Shown: positions 17,207 to 25,403, counted from the stretch's first letter. The stretch: 64,000 bases of DNA from CBDBZX01 sp965213645 (GCA_965213645.1 CBDBZX010000002.1:1302001-1366000), one strand, 5' to 3'. The notes: generated by a model not told the origin, from the letters alone. A program made the numbers and translations.

Positions 17207-17213
17207 TGAGGTA

Positions 17214-17288
17214 ATGAACCGCACTAGGACCCCGCGCAGCTTCAAGTGGCGTCATCAGCGTTGGTGGCGTAAAGCAGGTATTATCTGA
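17214..17288 (+). CDS. Candidate Trp-rich leader peptide upstream of trpBA
   Basis: A 24-codon frame begins at the ATG seven bases after a TACACT box and reads MNRTRTPRSFKWRHQRWWRK, then AGII and a stop. It has three Trp codons, at positions 12, 17 and 18, the last two in tandem. This is the classic layout of a trp attenuation leader peptide. It lies 166 bases before trpB. Its last codons are supplied by the 79 bp repeat copy A, and two mutually exclusive hairpins follow at 17378-17408. Control by ribosome stalling on Trp codons is inferred; no expression data support it. Confidence 0.5.
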   Translation: MNRTRTPRSFKWRHQRWWRKAGII

Positions 17289-17351
17289 TCAGCAACGCCC
17301 TCGGTAGATAGAGCAATGTTTGGCACGCACGTCATAAGATGATATCTGCGG
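17273..17351 (+). repeat. 79-bp interspersed repeat, copy A
   Basis: The element runs from AGCAGGTATTATCTGATCAG to GCACGCACGTC and ends GATGATATCTGCGG. Its ends are imperfect inverted repeats (GCAGGTATTATC / GATGATATCTGC). It overlaps the last five codons and stop of the candidate leader peptide and sits in the trpBA leader. Confidence 0.75.
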
Positions 17352-17377
17352 CATTCCTACTCATCTAAAATACCGCC

Positions 17378-17408
17378 TTTAGCTAACTGCTAAAAGCCAA
17401 CTGCTTTT
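17378..17408 (+). promoter_or_regulatory. Mutually exclusive hairpins, candidate trp attenuator
   Basis: TTTAGC (17378) pairs with GCTAAA (17389). The overlapping AAAAGC (17392) can instead pair with GCTTTT (17403), giving a stem ending in a short T-run. The two stems share bases, as in an antiterminator/terminator switch. They lie between the Trp-rich leader frame and trpB. The stems are short, and similar words occur in an intergenic repeat family at 42.1 and 55.1 kb, so this is tentative. Confidence 0.35.
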
Positions 17409-17454
17409 CCAATCTTCAAATCCCAAAACTACAACTCCCACTGGAGGTATACCT

Positions 17455-18678
17455 ATGTTCCCCTTGCCCAACGAACGCGGGCGCTACGGCGAATTTGGCG
17501 GACGCTACGTCCCTGAAACGCTCATTCCCGCTTTAGACGAACTCACCGAAGCGTACGAAAAAGCCGCTAACGACGAGAGTTTTCAGGCCGAGTTTCGGCA
17601 CTACTTAGAAACGTTTGTAGGCCGCCCCAGCCTGCTCTACTTGGCGGAGAACTTAACCAAACACTGCGGCGGCGCGAAGCTCTATTTGAAGCGCGAGGAC
17701 TTGAACCATACGGGCGCACATAAGGTCAACAACACTGTCGGACAAGCGCTTTTAGCCAAGCGGCTCGGCAAGGAGCGCGTGATCGCTGAGACGGGCGCGG
17801 GGCAGCACGGCGTGGCGACGGCGACGGCGGCGGCGCTCTTCGGTCTCAAATGCGTGGTCTACATGGGCGAAGAGGACGTGCGGCGGCAAGCCCTGAACGT
17901 CTTTCGGATGAAGCTCTTAGGCGCAGAGGTGCGCCCCGTCACAAGTGGAACGCGCACCCTGAAAGACGCGACGAACGAGGCCATCCGCGATTGGGTGACA
18001 AACGTGCGTGATACCTTCTACATCATCGGCTCGGTCGTGGGGCCGCACCCCTACCCCATGATGGTGCGCGACTTTCAGAGCGTCATCGGTTTGGAGACCA
18101 TCGCGCAGTTAGAGCAACAAGAAGGGCGGCGCGTCCCGGAGGCGGTTGTAGCCTGCGTCGGCGGCGGCTCGAACGCAATTGGGCTGTTTGCGCCCTACGC
18201 TTACATGGACGCCTCGGAGCGCCCTGCGCTCTACGGCGTCGAGGCGGCGGGGCACGGCGTCGGGACGGGCGCGCACGCGGCGAGCATTTCGGCTGGGAAA
18301 AAGGGCGTGCTGCATGGCGCACTGATGTACTTGATGAGCGACGGCGACGGGCAGATTTCACCTGCGCATTCGGTTTCAGCGGGGCTCGACTATCCGGGCG
18401 TCGGGCCGGAGCACTCGTACTACGCGGACGCGGGCTTAGCGCAGTACGTCGGCGTGGATGACGCGCAAGCGTTAGAAGCGTTTCGGACGCTGAGCGAAAT
18501 CGAGGGGATCATCCCTGCTTTAGAGACCGCCCACGCCGTTTACTTCGCCATGCAACTCGCCGCCAAGATGTCCAAAGAGGAGATCATCGTCATTAACCTC
18601 TCAGGGCGCGGCGACAAGGACGTGAACGAGGCGATGCGGGTGCTCAAGATGAGCGAGGAAGCGGGGGTGGCGTCGTGA
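17455..18678 (+). CDS. trpB: Tryptophan synthase beta chain
   Basis: The 407-residue beta subunit condenses indole with L-serine using PLP. The PLP lysine is in LNHTGAHKVNNTVGQALLAK, the phosphate loop in CVGGGSNAIG, and the N-terminus reads RGRYGEFGGRYVPETLIPAL, all canonical. GGAGGT lies 7 bases before the ATG. Its stop overlaps the trpA GTG start (GTGA), so the alpha2-beta2 subunits are co-translated. Other trp genes are not in the window. Confidence 0.98.
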   Translation: MFPLPNERGRYGEFGGRYVPETLIPALDELTEAYEKAANDESFQAEFRHYLETFVGRPSLLYLAENLTKHCGGAKLYLKREDLNHTGAHKVNNTVGQALLAKRLGKERVIAETGAGQHGVATATAAALFGLKCVVYMGEEDVRRQALNVFRMKLLGAEVRPVTSGTRTLKDATNEAIRDWVTNVRDTFYIIGSVVGPHPYPMMVRDFQSVIGLETIAQLEQQEGRRVPEAVVACVGGGSNAIGLFAPYAYMDASERPALYGVEAAGHGVGTGAHAASISAGKKGVLHGALMYLMSDGDGQISPAHSVSAGLDYPGVGPEHSYYADAGLAQYVGVDDAQALEAFRTLSEIEGIIPALETAHAVYFAMQLAAKMSKEEIIVINLSGRGDKDVNEAMRVLKMSEEAGVAS

Positions 18679-19472
18679 GCCGGATAGATGCAGCGTTTGA
18701 AAAGGCGAGAGGTGAAGGGCGAGCGGCGTTCGTGCCGTTTCTCACGGCGGGTTTTCCAGACGAAGAGACGTTCTTGGAGACCGCGAGGGCGCTTTTAGAG
18801 GTCGCCGATGTGTTAGAGGTCGGCTTACCCTACTCGGACCCTTTGGGCGACGGTCCGACCATCCAGCGCTCTTCGGAGAAAGTTTTAGCGCAAGGGATGA
18901 CGACACAGAAAACGCTAGACCTCATCCGTGAGTTGCGCAAAACGAGCGACAAAGCGATTGTGATGATGACCTATTACAATCCGATCTATTGTTACTCACG
19001 GGGCGAAGCAGGTTTCGCCGAAGACCTCAAAGCAGCAGGCGCGGACGGCGTCATCTTGCCCGACTTGCCGCCCGACGAAGGCGATACGTTCATTCAGGCG
19101 GCGAGGGAGAACGACTTAGACACGGTATTCTTAGTCGCGCCAACCTCAACCGAAGCGCGGCTCAAACTCGTTACGCAGGCATGTCGGGGCTTCATCTACG
19201 CCGTGTCGGTTACGGGCGTAACAGGCGCGAGAGACGCGCTGAGCGCCGACGTTCCCAACCTCGTCTCACGTGTCAAAGCGGTGAGTGACTTGCCCGTGGC
19301 GGTTGGTTTTGGCGTGTCGAACGCGCAAACCGCTAAGCCCGTCGCCGCCGTAGCGGACGGCGTCGTGGTCGGCTCGGCGCTGATTGCGGGATTGGAGCAA
19401 AACCGCGACATCCGTCCGCTGGCTGAAGAGATCGCTCGAGCCTGTCACAAGGAGGTTTTGACAGAGGTGTAA
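18675..19472 (+). CDS. trpA: Tryptophan synthase alpha chain
   Basis: This 265-residue TIM-barrel subunit splits indole-3-glycerol phosphate. The catalytic Glu is in DVLEVGLPYSDPLGDGPTIQ and the catalytic Asp in GVILPDLPPDEG; the phosphate-binding loop is in VAVGFGVSN and VVGSALI. It starts with GTG inside the trpB stop. A strong hairpin with a T-run follows 32 bases after the stop. Confidence 0.98.
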   Translation: MSRIDAAFEKARGEGRAAFVPFLTAGFPDEETFLETARALLEVADVLEVGLPYSDPLGDGPTIQRSSEKVLAQGMTTQKTLDLIRELRKTSDKAIVMMTYYNPIYCYSRGEAGFAEDLKAAGADGVILPDLPPDEGDTFIQAARENDLDTVFLVAPTSTEARLKLVTQACRGFIYAVSVTGVTGARDALSADVPNLVSRVKAVSDLPVAVGFGVSNAQTAKPVAAVADGVVVGSALIAGLEQNRDIRPLAEEIARACHKEVLTEV

Positions 19473-19503
19473 AGAGGTTGACGTTTCAACAAGCAATGAG
19501 TTT

Positions 19504-19554
19504 CGAGCAATGAGTAAAGACTTTCACTTTCAACTCATTGCTCGTTGCTTTTTT
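19504..19554 (+). terminator. trpBA terminator made of an AGCAATGAG-family repeat
   Basis: CGAGCAATGAGT (19504-19515) pairs perfectly with ACTCATTGCTCG (19533-19544), followed by TTGCTTTTTT. The stem belongs to the same repeat family as 52275-52327 and 58891-58935. The T-run reaches the stop codon of the converging rlpA-like gene. Confidence 0.75.
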
Positions 19555-20200
19555 AGGAAGCGTCCTGCACCGACACCTCCGCCCCCAAATGCCGATACGC
19601 CTCTTCGGACAAAATCAAGTCCGCGCCCGCTACCTCACCCCTTACGACACGCACGAGGAGAGGTTGACTCTGCGCGGAGCGTAAAAGGAGCAACTGACCG
19701 GGCTGATGAAAGCGCGAGGCGATTTGAAAGCCGCTTAAATCGTCTGAGGGTGCAGTAGTGAGGCGCTCGGGCGCAGCTTCCAAGAGGTCCAAGCGTACCT
19801 GCGCCGTGCCGCTGCCGATCATGTCGATGCGCTCGGCGGCGGCGCGGGAGAGGTCGATAATGCGCCTATCTACAAACGGTCCTCTGTCGTTGATGCGCAC
19901 CACGACGCTGCGCCCGTTTTCCAAATGCGTCACCTGCACAAGCGTATCAAAGGGAAGCGTCTGATGCGCGGCGGTGAGCTGGGAGGGGTCGAAGATTTCG
20001 CCATTGGCCGTGGGCCTTCCTACGAAGTTCGGTCCGTACCAAGAGGCGACGCCGTCGTCGTAAAAGGTCGCGCTACTGCTTGTTGGTGTTGTAGTAGTAG
20101 GCGCTGTAGTAGTCGGCACAGTAGTAGGTGCTGCGGGGCGGGTGCGCGGGGCGCAGGCGACGAGGCTAACAAGGAGCAAGACAGGTAAGATGCGTGTCAT
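19553..20200 (-). CDS. rlpA: RlpA-like septal ring lipoprotein (double-psi beta-barrel)
   Basis: This 215-residue lipoprotein has a lipobox at MTRILPVLLLVSLVAC, then a Thr/Pro-rich linker (residues 20-45), then an RlpA double-psi beta-barrel: VASWYGPNFVGRPTANGEIF, LTAAHQTLPFDTLVQVTHL and VVRINDRGPFVDRRIIDLS. The conserved His and Asp of the lytic transglycosylase site are present. The C-terminal 70 residues are SPOR-like in position but not clearly SPOR. It probably acts on peptidoglycan denuded of stem peptides at the septum. Confidence 0.88.
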   Translation of the reverse strand: MTRILPVLLLVSLVACAPRTRPAAPTTVPTTTAPTTTTPTSSSATFYDDGVASWYGPNFVGRPTANGEIFDPSQLTAAHQTLPFDTLVQVTHLENGRSVVVRINDRGPFVDRRIIDLSRAAAERIDMIGSGTAQVRLDLLEAAPERLTTAPSDDLSGFQIASRFHQPGQLLLLRSAQSQPLLVRVVRGEVAGADLILSEEAYRHLGAEVSVQDAS

Positions 20201-20344
20201 ACATCCACTATACCTGGTGAAATTAAAAGTGAATTTTAGTGTTGCTGAGAGTTATTTAAGTCGGTGTTGAGGGGCTGGGCTCGAGCCCGAAAACAAATCA
20301 AAGTCAGCCCTATGTTTCTACCGCAAACTTACAGAAATAAGACA

Positions 20345-20388
20345 AATCAATAAAACAGTAGCGTAACAGTCACAACTGTTACGCTACT
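20345..20388 (-). terminator. Terminator downstream of the small gene at 20.5 kb
   Basis: A perfect 14 bp stem, AGTAGCGTAACAGT / ACTGTTACGCTACT with a CACA loop (20357-20388), is followed on the minus strand by GTTTTATTGATTT. It lies about 40 bases after the stop of the minus-strand gene. Confidence 0.75.
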
Positions 20389-20425
20389 CAATGTGCTCTT
20401 GGCGCTATGCTAACTAGCCGACCTC

Positions 20426-20605
20426 TTAAAGCCAAAGCCGCCGCGCCAACTCCTGCTGAGCCAGGACGAACGCCTCGTAATCTTCAATGCGGGCCGTGCC
20501 CTCGGAAATCGCCTCTTCGCAGGTGGCGATGACCTCGCGAAGCTCCTGGTTAGAGAGCTGCGGAATGCTCTCATGAACGCTACCTACCTGAACGTGCTGC
20601 ACCAT
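20426..20605 (-). CDS. Small hypothetical protein
   Basis: This is a 59-residue acidic helical protein (MVQHVQVGSVHESIPQLSNQ, ending QQELARRLWL). The ATG at 20605 has GGGAGG 8 bases upstream. A transcription terminator follows at 20357. No family was recognised. The clean ribosome site and terminator make it a real gene of unknown role. Confidence 0.6.
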   Translation of the reverse strand: MVQHVQVGSVHESIPQLSNQELREVIATCEEAISEGTARIEDYEAFVLAQQELARRLWL

Positions 20606-20774
20606 AGATATTACCTCCCTTACGTACATAGAGGGTAGCAAAGCGCGTCTTACAAAATTCTCACGAAGAAGTTTTTGGGCTTTAGGGTCTTTTCATGATG
20701 ACGCGCTTAATGAAGTTTCGAATTGTGCAGCCGATAGTGCATATCTTCCGCGATATCTGACGAGAAAAGCCGTA

Positions 20775-20789
20775 TATGCTGGTTCTATG
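20775..20789 (+). promoter_or_regulatory. Leaderless start signal of tatD
   Basis: TATGCT (20775-20780), then six bases, then ATG. There is no Shine-Dalgarno, so transcription probably starts at or next to the ATG. Confidence 0.5.
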
Positions 20790-21545
20790 ATTGATACGCA
20801 CTGCCACCTCGACTACTGCGAAGACCCTGAACGCGCCGCCGACGCGGGACTGGACGCTATTATTAGCATCGGTACGACCTTAGAGCGCTGCAAACGGACG
20901 TTGCAATTTGCTGAGCGCTTTGAGCATGTGTGGGCGGCAGTGGGTATTCATCCGACCGATGTGGATGAGGCGGCGGAACCTCTTATCCGCGAGCAGATCG
21001 AAGAGCTGGCGCGTCATCCAAAAGTTGTGGCGATAGGGGAGACGGGCGTGGATACGTATTGGGACAAGCACCCTGTCGAAGCGCAACGTGAGAGTTTTCG
21101 GTGGCAAGCTGATTTAGCGAAGCAGCTAGGTAAACCGCTCGTGTTGCACGTGCGCGATAAGAAGGGGCAAGAGGTCGCCTCGCAAGAGGCCGCTCGCCTC
21201 ATCACCGAAGCGGCGCACCCGAAAGGCATCTTGCACTGCTTCAACGGTCATAAAGGTTTGTTGGAGGCGGGCTTAGAACTTGGCTGGTTCGTCTCCTTTG
21301 CGGGCAACCTCACCTATAAAAATGCCAAAGAGATACAAGCTGCTGCCAAGCGCGTCCCGCGTGAACGGCTCTTGGTCGAAACCGATAGTCCTTACCTCAC
21401 GCCACAAGCGAAGCGCGGCGAACGCAACGTTCCGGCGAACGTGCGGCTCACCGCGCAGTTTTTAGCCGAGCTGCGTGAAGAGAGCGTGGCGAGCCTCGAA
21501 GAGGTCACCGACGCCAATGCGAGGCGTGTGTACGCACTGCCCTAG
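20787..21545 (+). CDS. tatD: TatD-family metal-dependent deoxyribonuclease
   Basis: The 252-residue TIM-barrel hydrolase has the full TatD metal set: IDTHCHLDY (HxH), IGETGVDTYWD (Glu), LVLHVRDK (His), ILHCFNGH (His) and LVETDSPYLTP (Asp). TatD proteins are 3'-5' DNA exonucleases involved in repair or DNA turnover. The gene appears leaderless, with TATGCT six bases before the ATG. It converges with the DUF4258 gene with one intervening base. Confidence 0.93.
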   Translation: MIDTHCHLDYCEDPERAADAGLDAIISIGTTLERCKRTLQFAERFEHVWAAVGIHPTDVDEAAEPLIREQIEELARHPKVVAIGETGVDTYWDKHPVEAQRESFRWQADLAKQLGKPLVLHVRDKKGQEVASQEAARLITEAAHPKGILHCFNGHKGLLEAGLELGWFVSFAGNLTYKNAKEIQAAAKRVPRERLLVETDSPYLTPQAKRGERNVPANVRLTAQFLAELREESVASLEEVTDANARRVYALP

Positions 21546-21546
21546 A

Positions 21547-21969
21547 TTACGAACTTAGTTCGCGTCCAACCAACTTGATATGTTCACGGTGCTCTCGCTC
21601 CCCGCGTTTCGGCACGCGGTCGTAGCGGAGCATCTCGGCTAGGCGCTCGCGTGAGACGGCGTGGTGGGCGTCTTTGGGGATAAAGGCGGTGACGACGTCC
21701 ACCCATCTCGGTTTGGCGTACTCGAGCACCACATGGAGTGGAATCTGCACCTCCACGCTCGGGCGAATATAGCCCAAGACTAAAAGCCGTTCGTCATAGA
21801 CGTAGCGCAGCAACTCGCGCCCGTAGAGCATCGTTCCGACGATGTCACGCTCGGTAAACCCTTCGCAGGCGGCGTGGCGGGCGGCGTGAGCGCAGACGCG
21901 GTAGTCGCCGCGCTTCACCAAGGGTTGAAGCTCCTGGAGCGTGCGAACTCTAGGTCGTTTGGTTTTCAT
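21547..21969 (-). CDS. DUF4258-like small protein
   Basis: This is a basic protein of about 140 residues. The central part (GDYRVCAHAARHAACEGFTE, RDIVGTMLYGRELLRYV, VLGYIRPSVEVQIPLHVVLEY) resembles DUF4258, a BECR-fold RNase-like family that includes toxin-like and phage proteins. The ATG at 21969 is preferred over an earlier one because GGAGG lies 6 bases upstream. No antitoxin-like neighbour is present. RNase activity is speculation. Confidence 0.6.
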   Translation of the reverse strand: MKTKRPRVRTLQELQPLVKRGDYRVCAHAARHAACEGFTERDIVGTMLYGRELLRYVYDERLLVLGYIRPSVEVQIPLHVVLEYAKPRWVDVVTAFIPKDAHHAVSRERLAEMLRYDRVPKRGEREHREHIKLVGRELSS

Positions 21970-22114
21970 GGTTTCCTCCACAGTGAGGAATGTCTCTAAA
22001 AATAAGCACTTACTCTCTGAGCGGTTTTTGAGCCAACGTAAAGAGCAGAGCGCTGCCGTGTGCCAAGCGGTAAGGAACTGTAAGTGTTACATAGTTTAAG
22101 GTAGCATACTTTTC

Positions 22115-22372
22115 ATGGGAATGCTTGAGATGGTTCACAAAGCTGGAGTGGAGGTGACGATCTTTTTCGAACGTTCGGGTGAGGACGCTCGAGCTATCTT
22201 GGAGGCGTTTCGCGCTGAGCTATTACGCGCAGAAGCGTGCCAAGAGGTTGTACTTTTGGCGAGCGCCCAACAAGCCGACCTCTACTTACTCGTGGCGATT
22301 TGGGCGAATGACACGCTGCCCGCAGCCCCAGAGGGCACGAAACTTTGGATTTTTCGCAACGCTGAGGATTGA
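22115..22372 (+). CDS. Small hypothetical protein
   Basis: An 85-residue protein (MGMLEMVHKAGVEVTIFFER, ending PEGTKLWIFRNAED) of probable alpha/beta ferredoxin-like layout, with no firm family. The start follows a TAGCAT box by seven bases, the leaderless pattern seen elsewhere in the window. It lies just before the alpha/beta hydrolase gene and may share its transcript. Confidence 0.5.
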   Translation: MGMLEMVHKAGVEVTIFFERSGEDARAILEAFRAELLRAEACQEVVLLASAQQADLYLLVAIWANDTLPAAPEGTKLWIFRNAED

Positions 22373-22419
22373 GGACGCGCTACAGCGCCCTGAGCACTGA
22401 GACTTTAGAGTACGTCCAT

Positions 22420-23328
22420 ATGGATATCGATATGACGAACACCGAACGTAATCCTGAACGTGGTGAGACGTTTACTGACACGGCGTACCGCTTAGAGGTT
22501 GAGAGCGCTGAGCTTTACTTAGAGGTCGTCGGCCCACCGGACGCGCCGCCTATCTTCTACTTGCACGGTGGTCCCGGCTACAACAGCTACTCCTTTCGCG
22601 ACCTCATGGGCGACGAGTTGGAGCGCTACAGGCTCATCTACGCTGACCAGCGCGGCGCAGGTCGAAGTCCATCGTTGGACAGGGGCGATAACGCGCTGAA
22701 TTTAGAGCAGCTAACGGCTGATGTCATCGCCATTTTAGACGGGTTGGAGCTGCAGCAAACCACCCTCTTAGCCCACGGCTTCGGCGCGATGGTCGCGCTA
22801 GGCGTTGCTGAGCAGCACCCGGAGCGCGTCACGCGCCTCATTCTGGTCAATCCTTGGGTGGACATGTCGCTTTTAGCCCTGGCGATGCAGCGCGAGGCGG
22901 CGCGGCTTAGTGAAAATGAAGACGAACTTAGCGTAGACGAGATGACGCCAGCGGAGCGCGTCGAACAAGCGACCTCTTGGTTGGGAGCTAAGCAGCTCTT
23001 CGACGCGATGGAGTTTCCTAAAGTGGGGAGCCGGCTGAGGCTCGAGCACAGCGACGCCGAGTCATTCGCAGGTCTGACGGAGAGCATTCCCACTGACCCC
23101 ACCAGTGCGGATGTCTGGGCGTTGAACGTGAACCCCGTAGGCATTACGCACCCGACCGTCATCCTCATCGGCAAGGACGATAAAACCTGCTACCCCGACC
23201 AAGCCGAACGCATTTTATCCGTCATGCCGCACGCTTTAACGAGCCTTTTAGATGCAGGGCACTATCCCTGGTTGGACGACCCGGAGACCTTTACGAATCT
23301 TTTGCATGAGGTGATGGCGATGCGTTAA
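22420..23328 (+). CDS. Alpha/beta hydrolase fold protein lacking the nucleophile Ser
   Basis: A protein of about 302 residues with the proline-iminopeptidase/epoxide-hydrolase layout: oxyanion motif FYLHGGPGYNSYSF, DQRGAGRS, acid region LIGKDDKTCYP and catalytic His in DAGHYPWLDDP. At the nucleophile elbow, where GxSxG is expected, it reads LLAHGFGAMVAL, so the Ser is replaced by Gly. It may be a non-catalytic fold or use another chemistry. The ATG at 22420 (MDIDMTN) is likely; a second ATG at 22432 is possible. It converges with the uridylyltransferase gene, overlapping by 4 bases. Confidence 0.8.
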   Translation: MDIDMTNTERNPERGETFTDTAYRLEVESAELYLEVVGPPDAPPIFYLHGGPGYNSYSFRDLMGDELERYRLIYADQRGAGRSPSLDRGDNALNLEQLTADVIAILDGLELQQTTLLAHGFGAMVALGVAEQHPERVTRLILVNPWVDMSLLALAMQREAARLSENEDELSVDEMTPAERVEQATSWLGAKQLFDAMEFPKVGSRLRLEHSDAESFAGLTESIPTDPTSADVWALNVNPVGITHPTVILIGKDDKTCYPDQAERILSVMPHALTSLLDAGHYPWLDDPETFTNLLHEVMAMR

Positions 23329-24059
23329 GAGGTGCGCGCCTGTAAAATCCGCTCGACCGCAGCAAGCTGCTCCCTGTCATTAACGGCCAAAATCTCCGTT
23401 TCATCTTCAATTTTAACTGCCTGCACCGCGTGTCCTGCTCTCAAATAGAGGTCAACCAAATCGGTGATGTAGTATTCGCCTGCGGCATTGTCGTTGGAGA
23501 GCCCTGCCGCGACGCTAAACACGTCGCGGTTGAAGATGTAAATGCCGGGGTTGATTTCACGCACGTGACGCTCTTCCTCCGTGGCGTCTTTCTCCTCGAC
23601 GATCTTCGCGACGCTGCCGTCCGCCTTGCGGATGATGCGCCCCAGACCTGTTGGGTCGTTCACCTCGCACGTGACGAGGGTCATGCCTGCGCCTGAGTCT
23701 CCTTGGGTTTGCGCCAACCGCTTTAGTGTCTCCGTTTTGAGAAGAGGTCCGTCGCCGTTCAAGACCATCACTGCGCCGTCAAAGTCTTCTAACACCTCTT
23801 TCGTCTGCAAAAGCGCATGACCTGTTCCTAACTGTTGGGTCTGCCGGGCAAACTGAACGGACTCACCCGCTAATTTCGCCTCGACCTCTTCGGCCTTGTA
23901 GCCCGTGACGACGACGACCCGCTCAGGCCCTAACGGATACACCGCCCGTAGCACATGCTCCACAAGTGGACGCCCCGCCGCTTCGTGAAGCACTTTGGGC
24001 AGGTCGGACTTCATCCGCGTGCCTTGTCCGGCAGCTAAAACAACGACGGCTAAGGGCAC
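23325..24059 (-). CDS. UDP-GlcNAc pyrophosphorylase-like nucleotidyltransferase (GlmU N-domain only)
   Basis: The 244-residue protein aligns with the uridylyltransferase half of GlmU: VVVLAAGQGTRMKSDLPKVL, QTQQLGTGHALLQTKE, MVLNGDGPLL, NPTGLGRIIR-like DPTGLGRIIRK and EINPGIYIF. The C-terminal hexapeptide-repeat acetyltransferase domain (about 200 residues) of standard GlmU is absent. The stop is clean and the neighbour gene converges, so it is either a natural one-domain enzyme or a truncation. It abuts lgt, whose stop lies immediately upstream, suggesting an lgt-glmU-like unit for envelope precursors. Confidence 0.82.
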   Translation of the reverse strand: MPLAVVVLAAGQGTRMKSDLPKVLHEAAGRPLVEHVLRAVYPLGPERVVVVTGYKAEEVEAKLAGESVQFARQTQQLGTGHALLQTKEVLEDFDGAVMVLNGDGPLLKTETLKRLAQTQGDSGAGMTLVTCEVNDPTGLGRIIRKADGSVAKIVEEKDATEEERHVREINPGIYIFNRDVFSVAAGLSNDNAAGEYYITDLVDLYLRAGHAVQAVKIEDETEILAVNDREQLAAVERILQARTS

Positions 24060-25019
24060 TTAGCGACCTCTCGCTTTCATCGAAAGTTTCTCTTTTTTAT
24101 CCACTTGGTCAGGGTTGAGAATGAGGAGGAAGTAGATAGAGATAAGCACGAGGGGTACGCTCACGAGTTGCGTCAGCGTAAAGAGGCCGATGCCCGGCGC
24201 GTTCACCCCTTCGGAGAGGTAGACGTTCCAGAAGAGCGGGTTGTCGCGAAAGGTCTCCTCTAAAACCGAGCGCAAGACCGAGTACCACAAGATGAACTGC
24301 CACCAGACGAAGCCCGGCGTGCGGCTGCGCCGAAACGCCCACCAGACGATGCCGACCAAAATCACGCCGATAAGTGCACCGTAAATTTGCGTGAGGTGGA
24401 CGGGACCGCGCAGGATTTCGCCGCCTTGTGCGACGCACTGTGAGAGGCTGACGCTCGAGCCCAAACTGCACGTGCCCGGATAGGCTGCCCACAGGTTATC
24501 GCCGAAAACGAAACGCCCGAACGCGCCGAACGTATCGGTGCCCGGCTCCGGCCAAGTGTAGCCAATCGGCCAACCGGTAAGCCTACCCGTCGTGTCCGAG
24601 CCGTTCATGAAGTTGCCGATGCGTCCGCCAATGACGCCGAGTGCGCCCACGGGCGCGAGCACGTCCAAGTACGACCACATGTTGAGGCCGTGAATGCGCG
24701 AATAGAGCCACACGGCGATGAAAATACCCAGCACGCCCCCGTGGATGCTGCCGCCACCCTGCCAAATGGCAAAGGCGTTTAAGGGGTTGCCGCCCGGCCC
24801 GAAGTAAGCGCTCGGGCTCGTGATGACGTAGATGAAGCGTGCGCCAATAAGCCCGGCGATGACCAGCCACAGCGTCATGTCCAAGAGCTTTTCTGTGTCA
24901 AGTCCGCGCTTTTCGGCCTCTCTAAGTGACCAGCTCGAGCCCAGAAGCACCCCCAGCGCAATTAAAAAGCCGTACCAGCGAACCGCTAACGGCCCCAGTT
25001 GAATCATAATCGGGTCCAT
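24060..25019 (-). CDS. lgt: Prolipoprotein diacylglyceryl transferase
   Basis: This 319-residue polytopic membrane enzyme transfers diacylglycerol to the lipobox Cys of prolipoproteins. The Lgt signature is seen in GVIGGRIGNFMNGSDTTGRL, with HGGVLGIFIAVW upstream (conserved His) and ARFIYVITSP in the second helix region. It starts MDPIMIQLGPLAVRWYGFLI. It serves the lipoproteins in this window (the RlpA-like protein and the protein at 56815). Confidence 0.95.
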   Translation of the reverse strand: MDPIMIQLGPLAVRWYGFLIALGVLLGSSWSLREAEKRGLDTEKLLDMTLWLVIAGLIGARFIYVITSPSAYFGPGGNPLNAFAIWQGGGSIHGGVLGIFIAVWLYSRIHGLNMWSYLDVLAPVGALGVIGGRIGNFMNGSDTTGRLTGWPIGYTWPEPGTDTFGAFGRFVFGDNLWAAYPGTCSLGSSVSLSQCVAQGGEILRGPVHLTQIYGALIGVILVGIVWWAFRRSRTPGFVWWQFILWYSVLRSVLEETFRDNPLFWNVYLSEGVNAPGIGLFTLTQLVSVPLVLISIYFLLILNPDQVDKKEKLSMKARGR

Positions 25020-25043
25020 ATTTACTCAAATCCCTTCTTTTCG

Positions 25044-25060
25044 GTTAGGGAGACCCTAAC
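25044..25060. promoter_or_regulatory. Inverted repeat upstream of lgt
   Basis: GTTAGGG-AGA-CCCTAAC, a perfect 7+7 repeat 25 bases before the lgt start. It may be a 5' UTR hairpin or operator; nothing else supports a role. Confidence 0.3.
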
Positions 25061-25224
25061 GCGCAAACCTCAAGTGACCTACCGCCAAACCCACCCAGTA
25101 TATTAGGATTTTAGCGGTTGGGTATAAAGGTTGTGTAAGAGTCGAGCGGGCAACATCAAATTATGAACACTTGCGGTGGATCAAGCAGTGCTCAGTGAGA
25201 TGGAACCTCGTTTTTGTTCTGCTG

Positions 25225-25332
25225 TAATACCAAAGTGATTTGAGGATGGCACAAAGTGCCATCCTCAAACGCACTATGTGCGTAACTTCAGACGCCCTCA
25301 CATTGTGCCATCCCTTCTTCAGTCTGGTATAA
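25225..25332. repeat. 108-bp MITE-like element with long terminal inverted repeats
   Basis: The left end reads TAATACCAAAGTGATTTGAG and the inverted right end TTATACCAGACTGAAGAAGG. Both continue into GGATGGCACAA and match at most positions over about 32 bases. An inner perfect hairpin GAGGATGGCAC/GTGCCATCCTC (25242-25266) lies in the left half. It has no coding capacity. TA at the ends would suit a Tc1/IS630-type transposase, but the ends do not match the IS630 element at 59.6 kb. Confidence 0.65.
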
Positions 25333-25403
25333 GACCTGCTCAATAAGGACTACAGTACAAATTGTGAAGGCTCTAGCTGTGCGCAGATGATTGAGCAAGA
25401 CGA

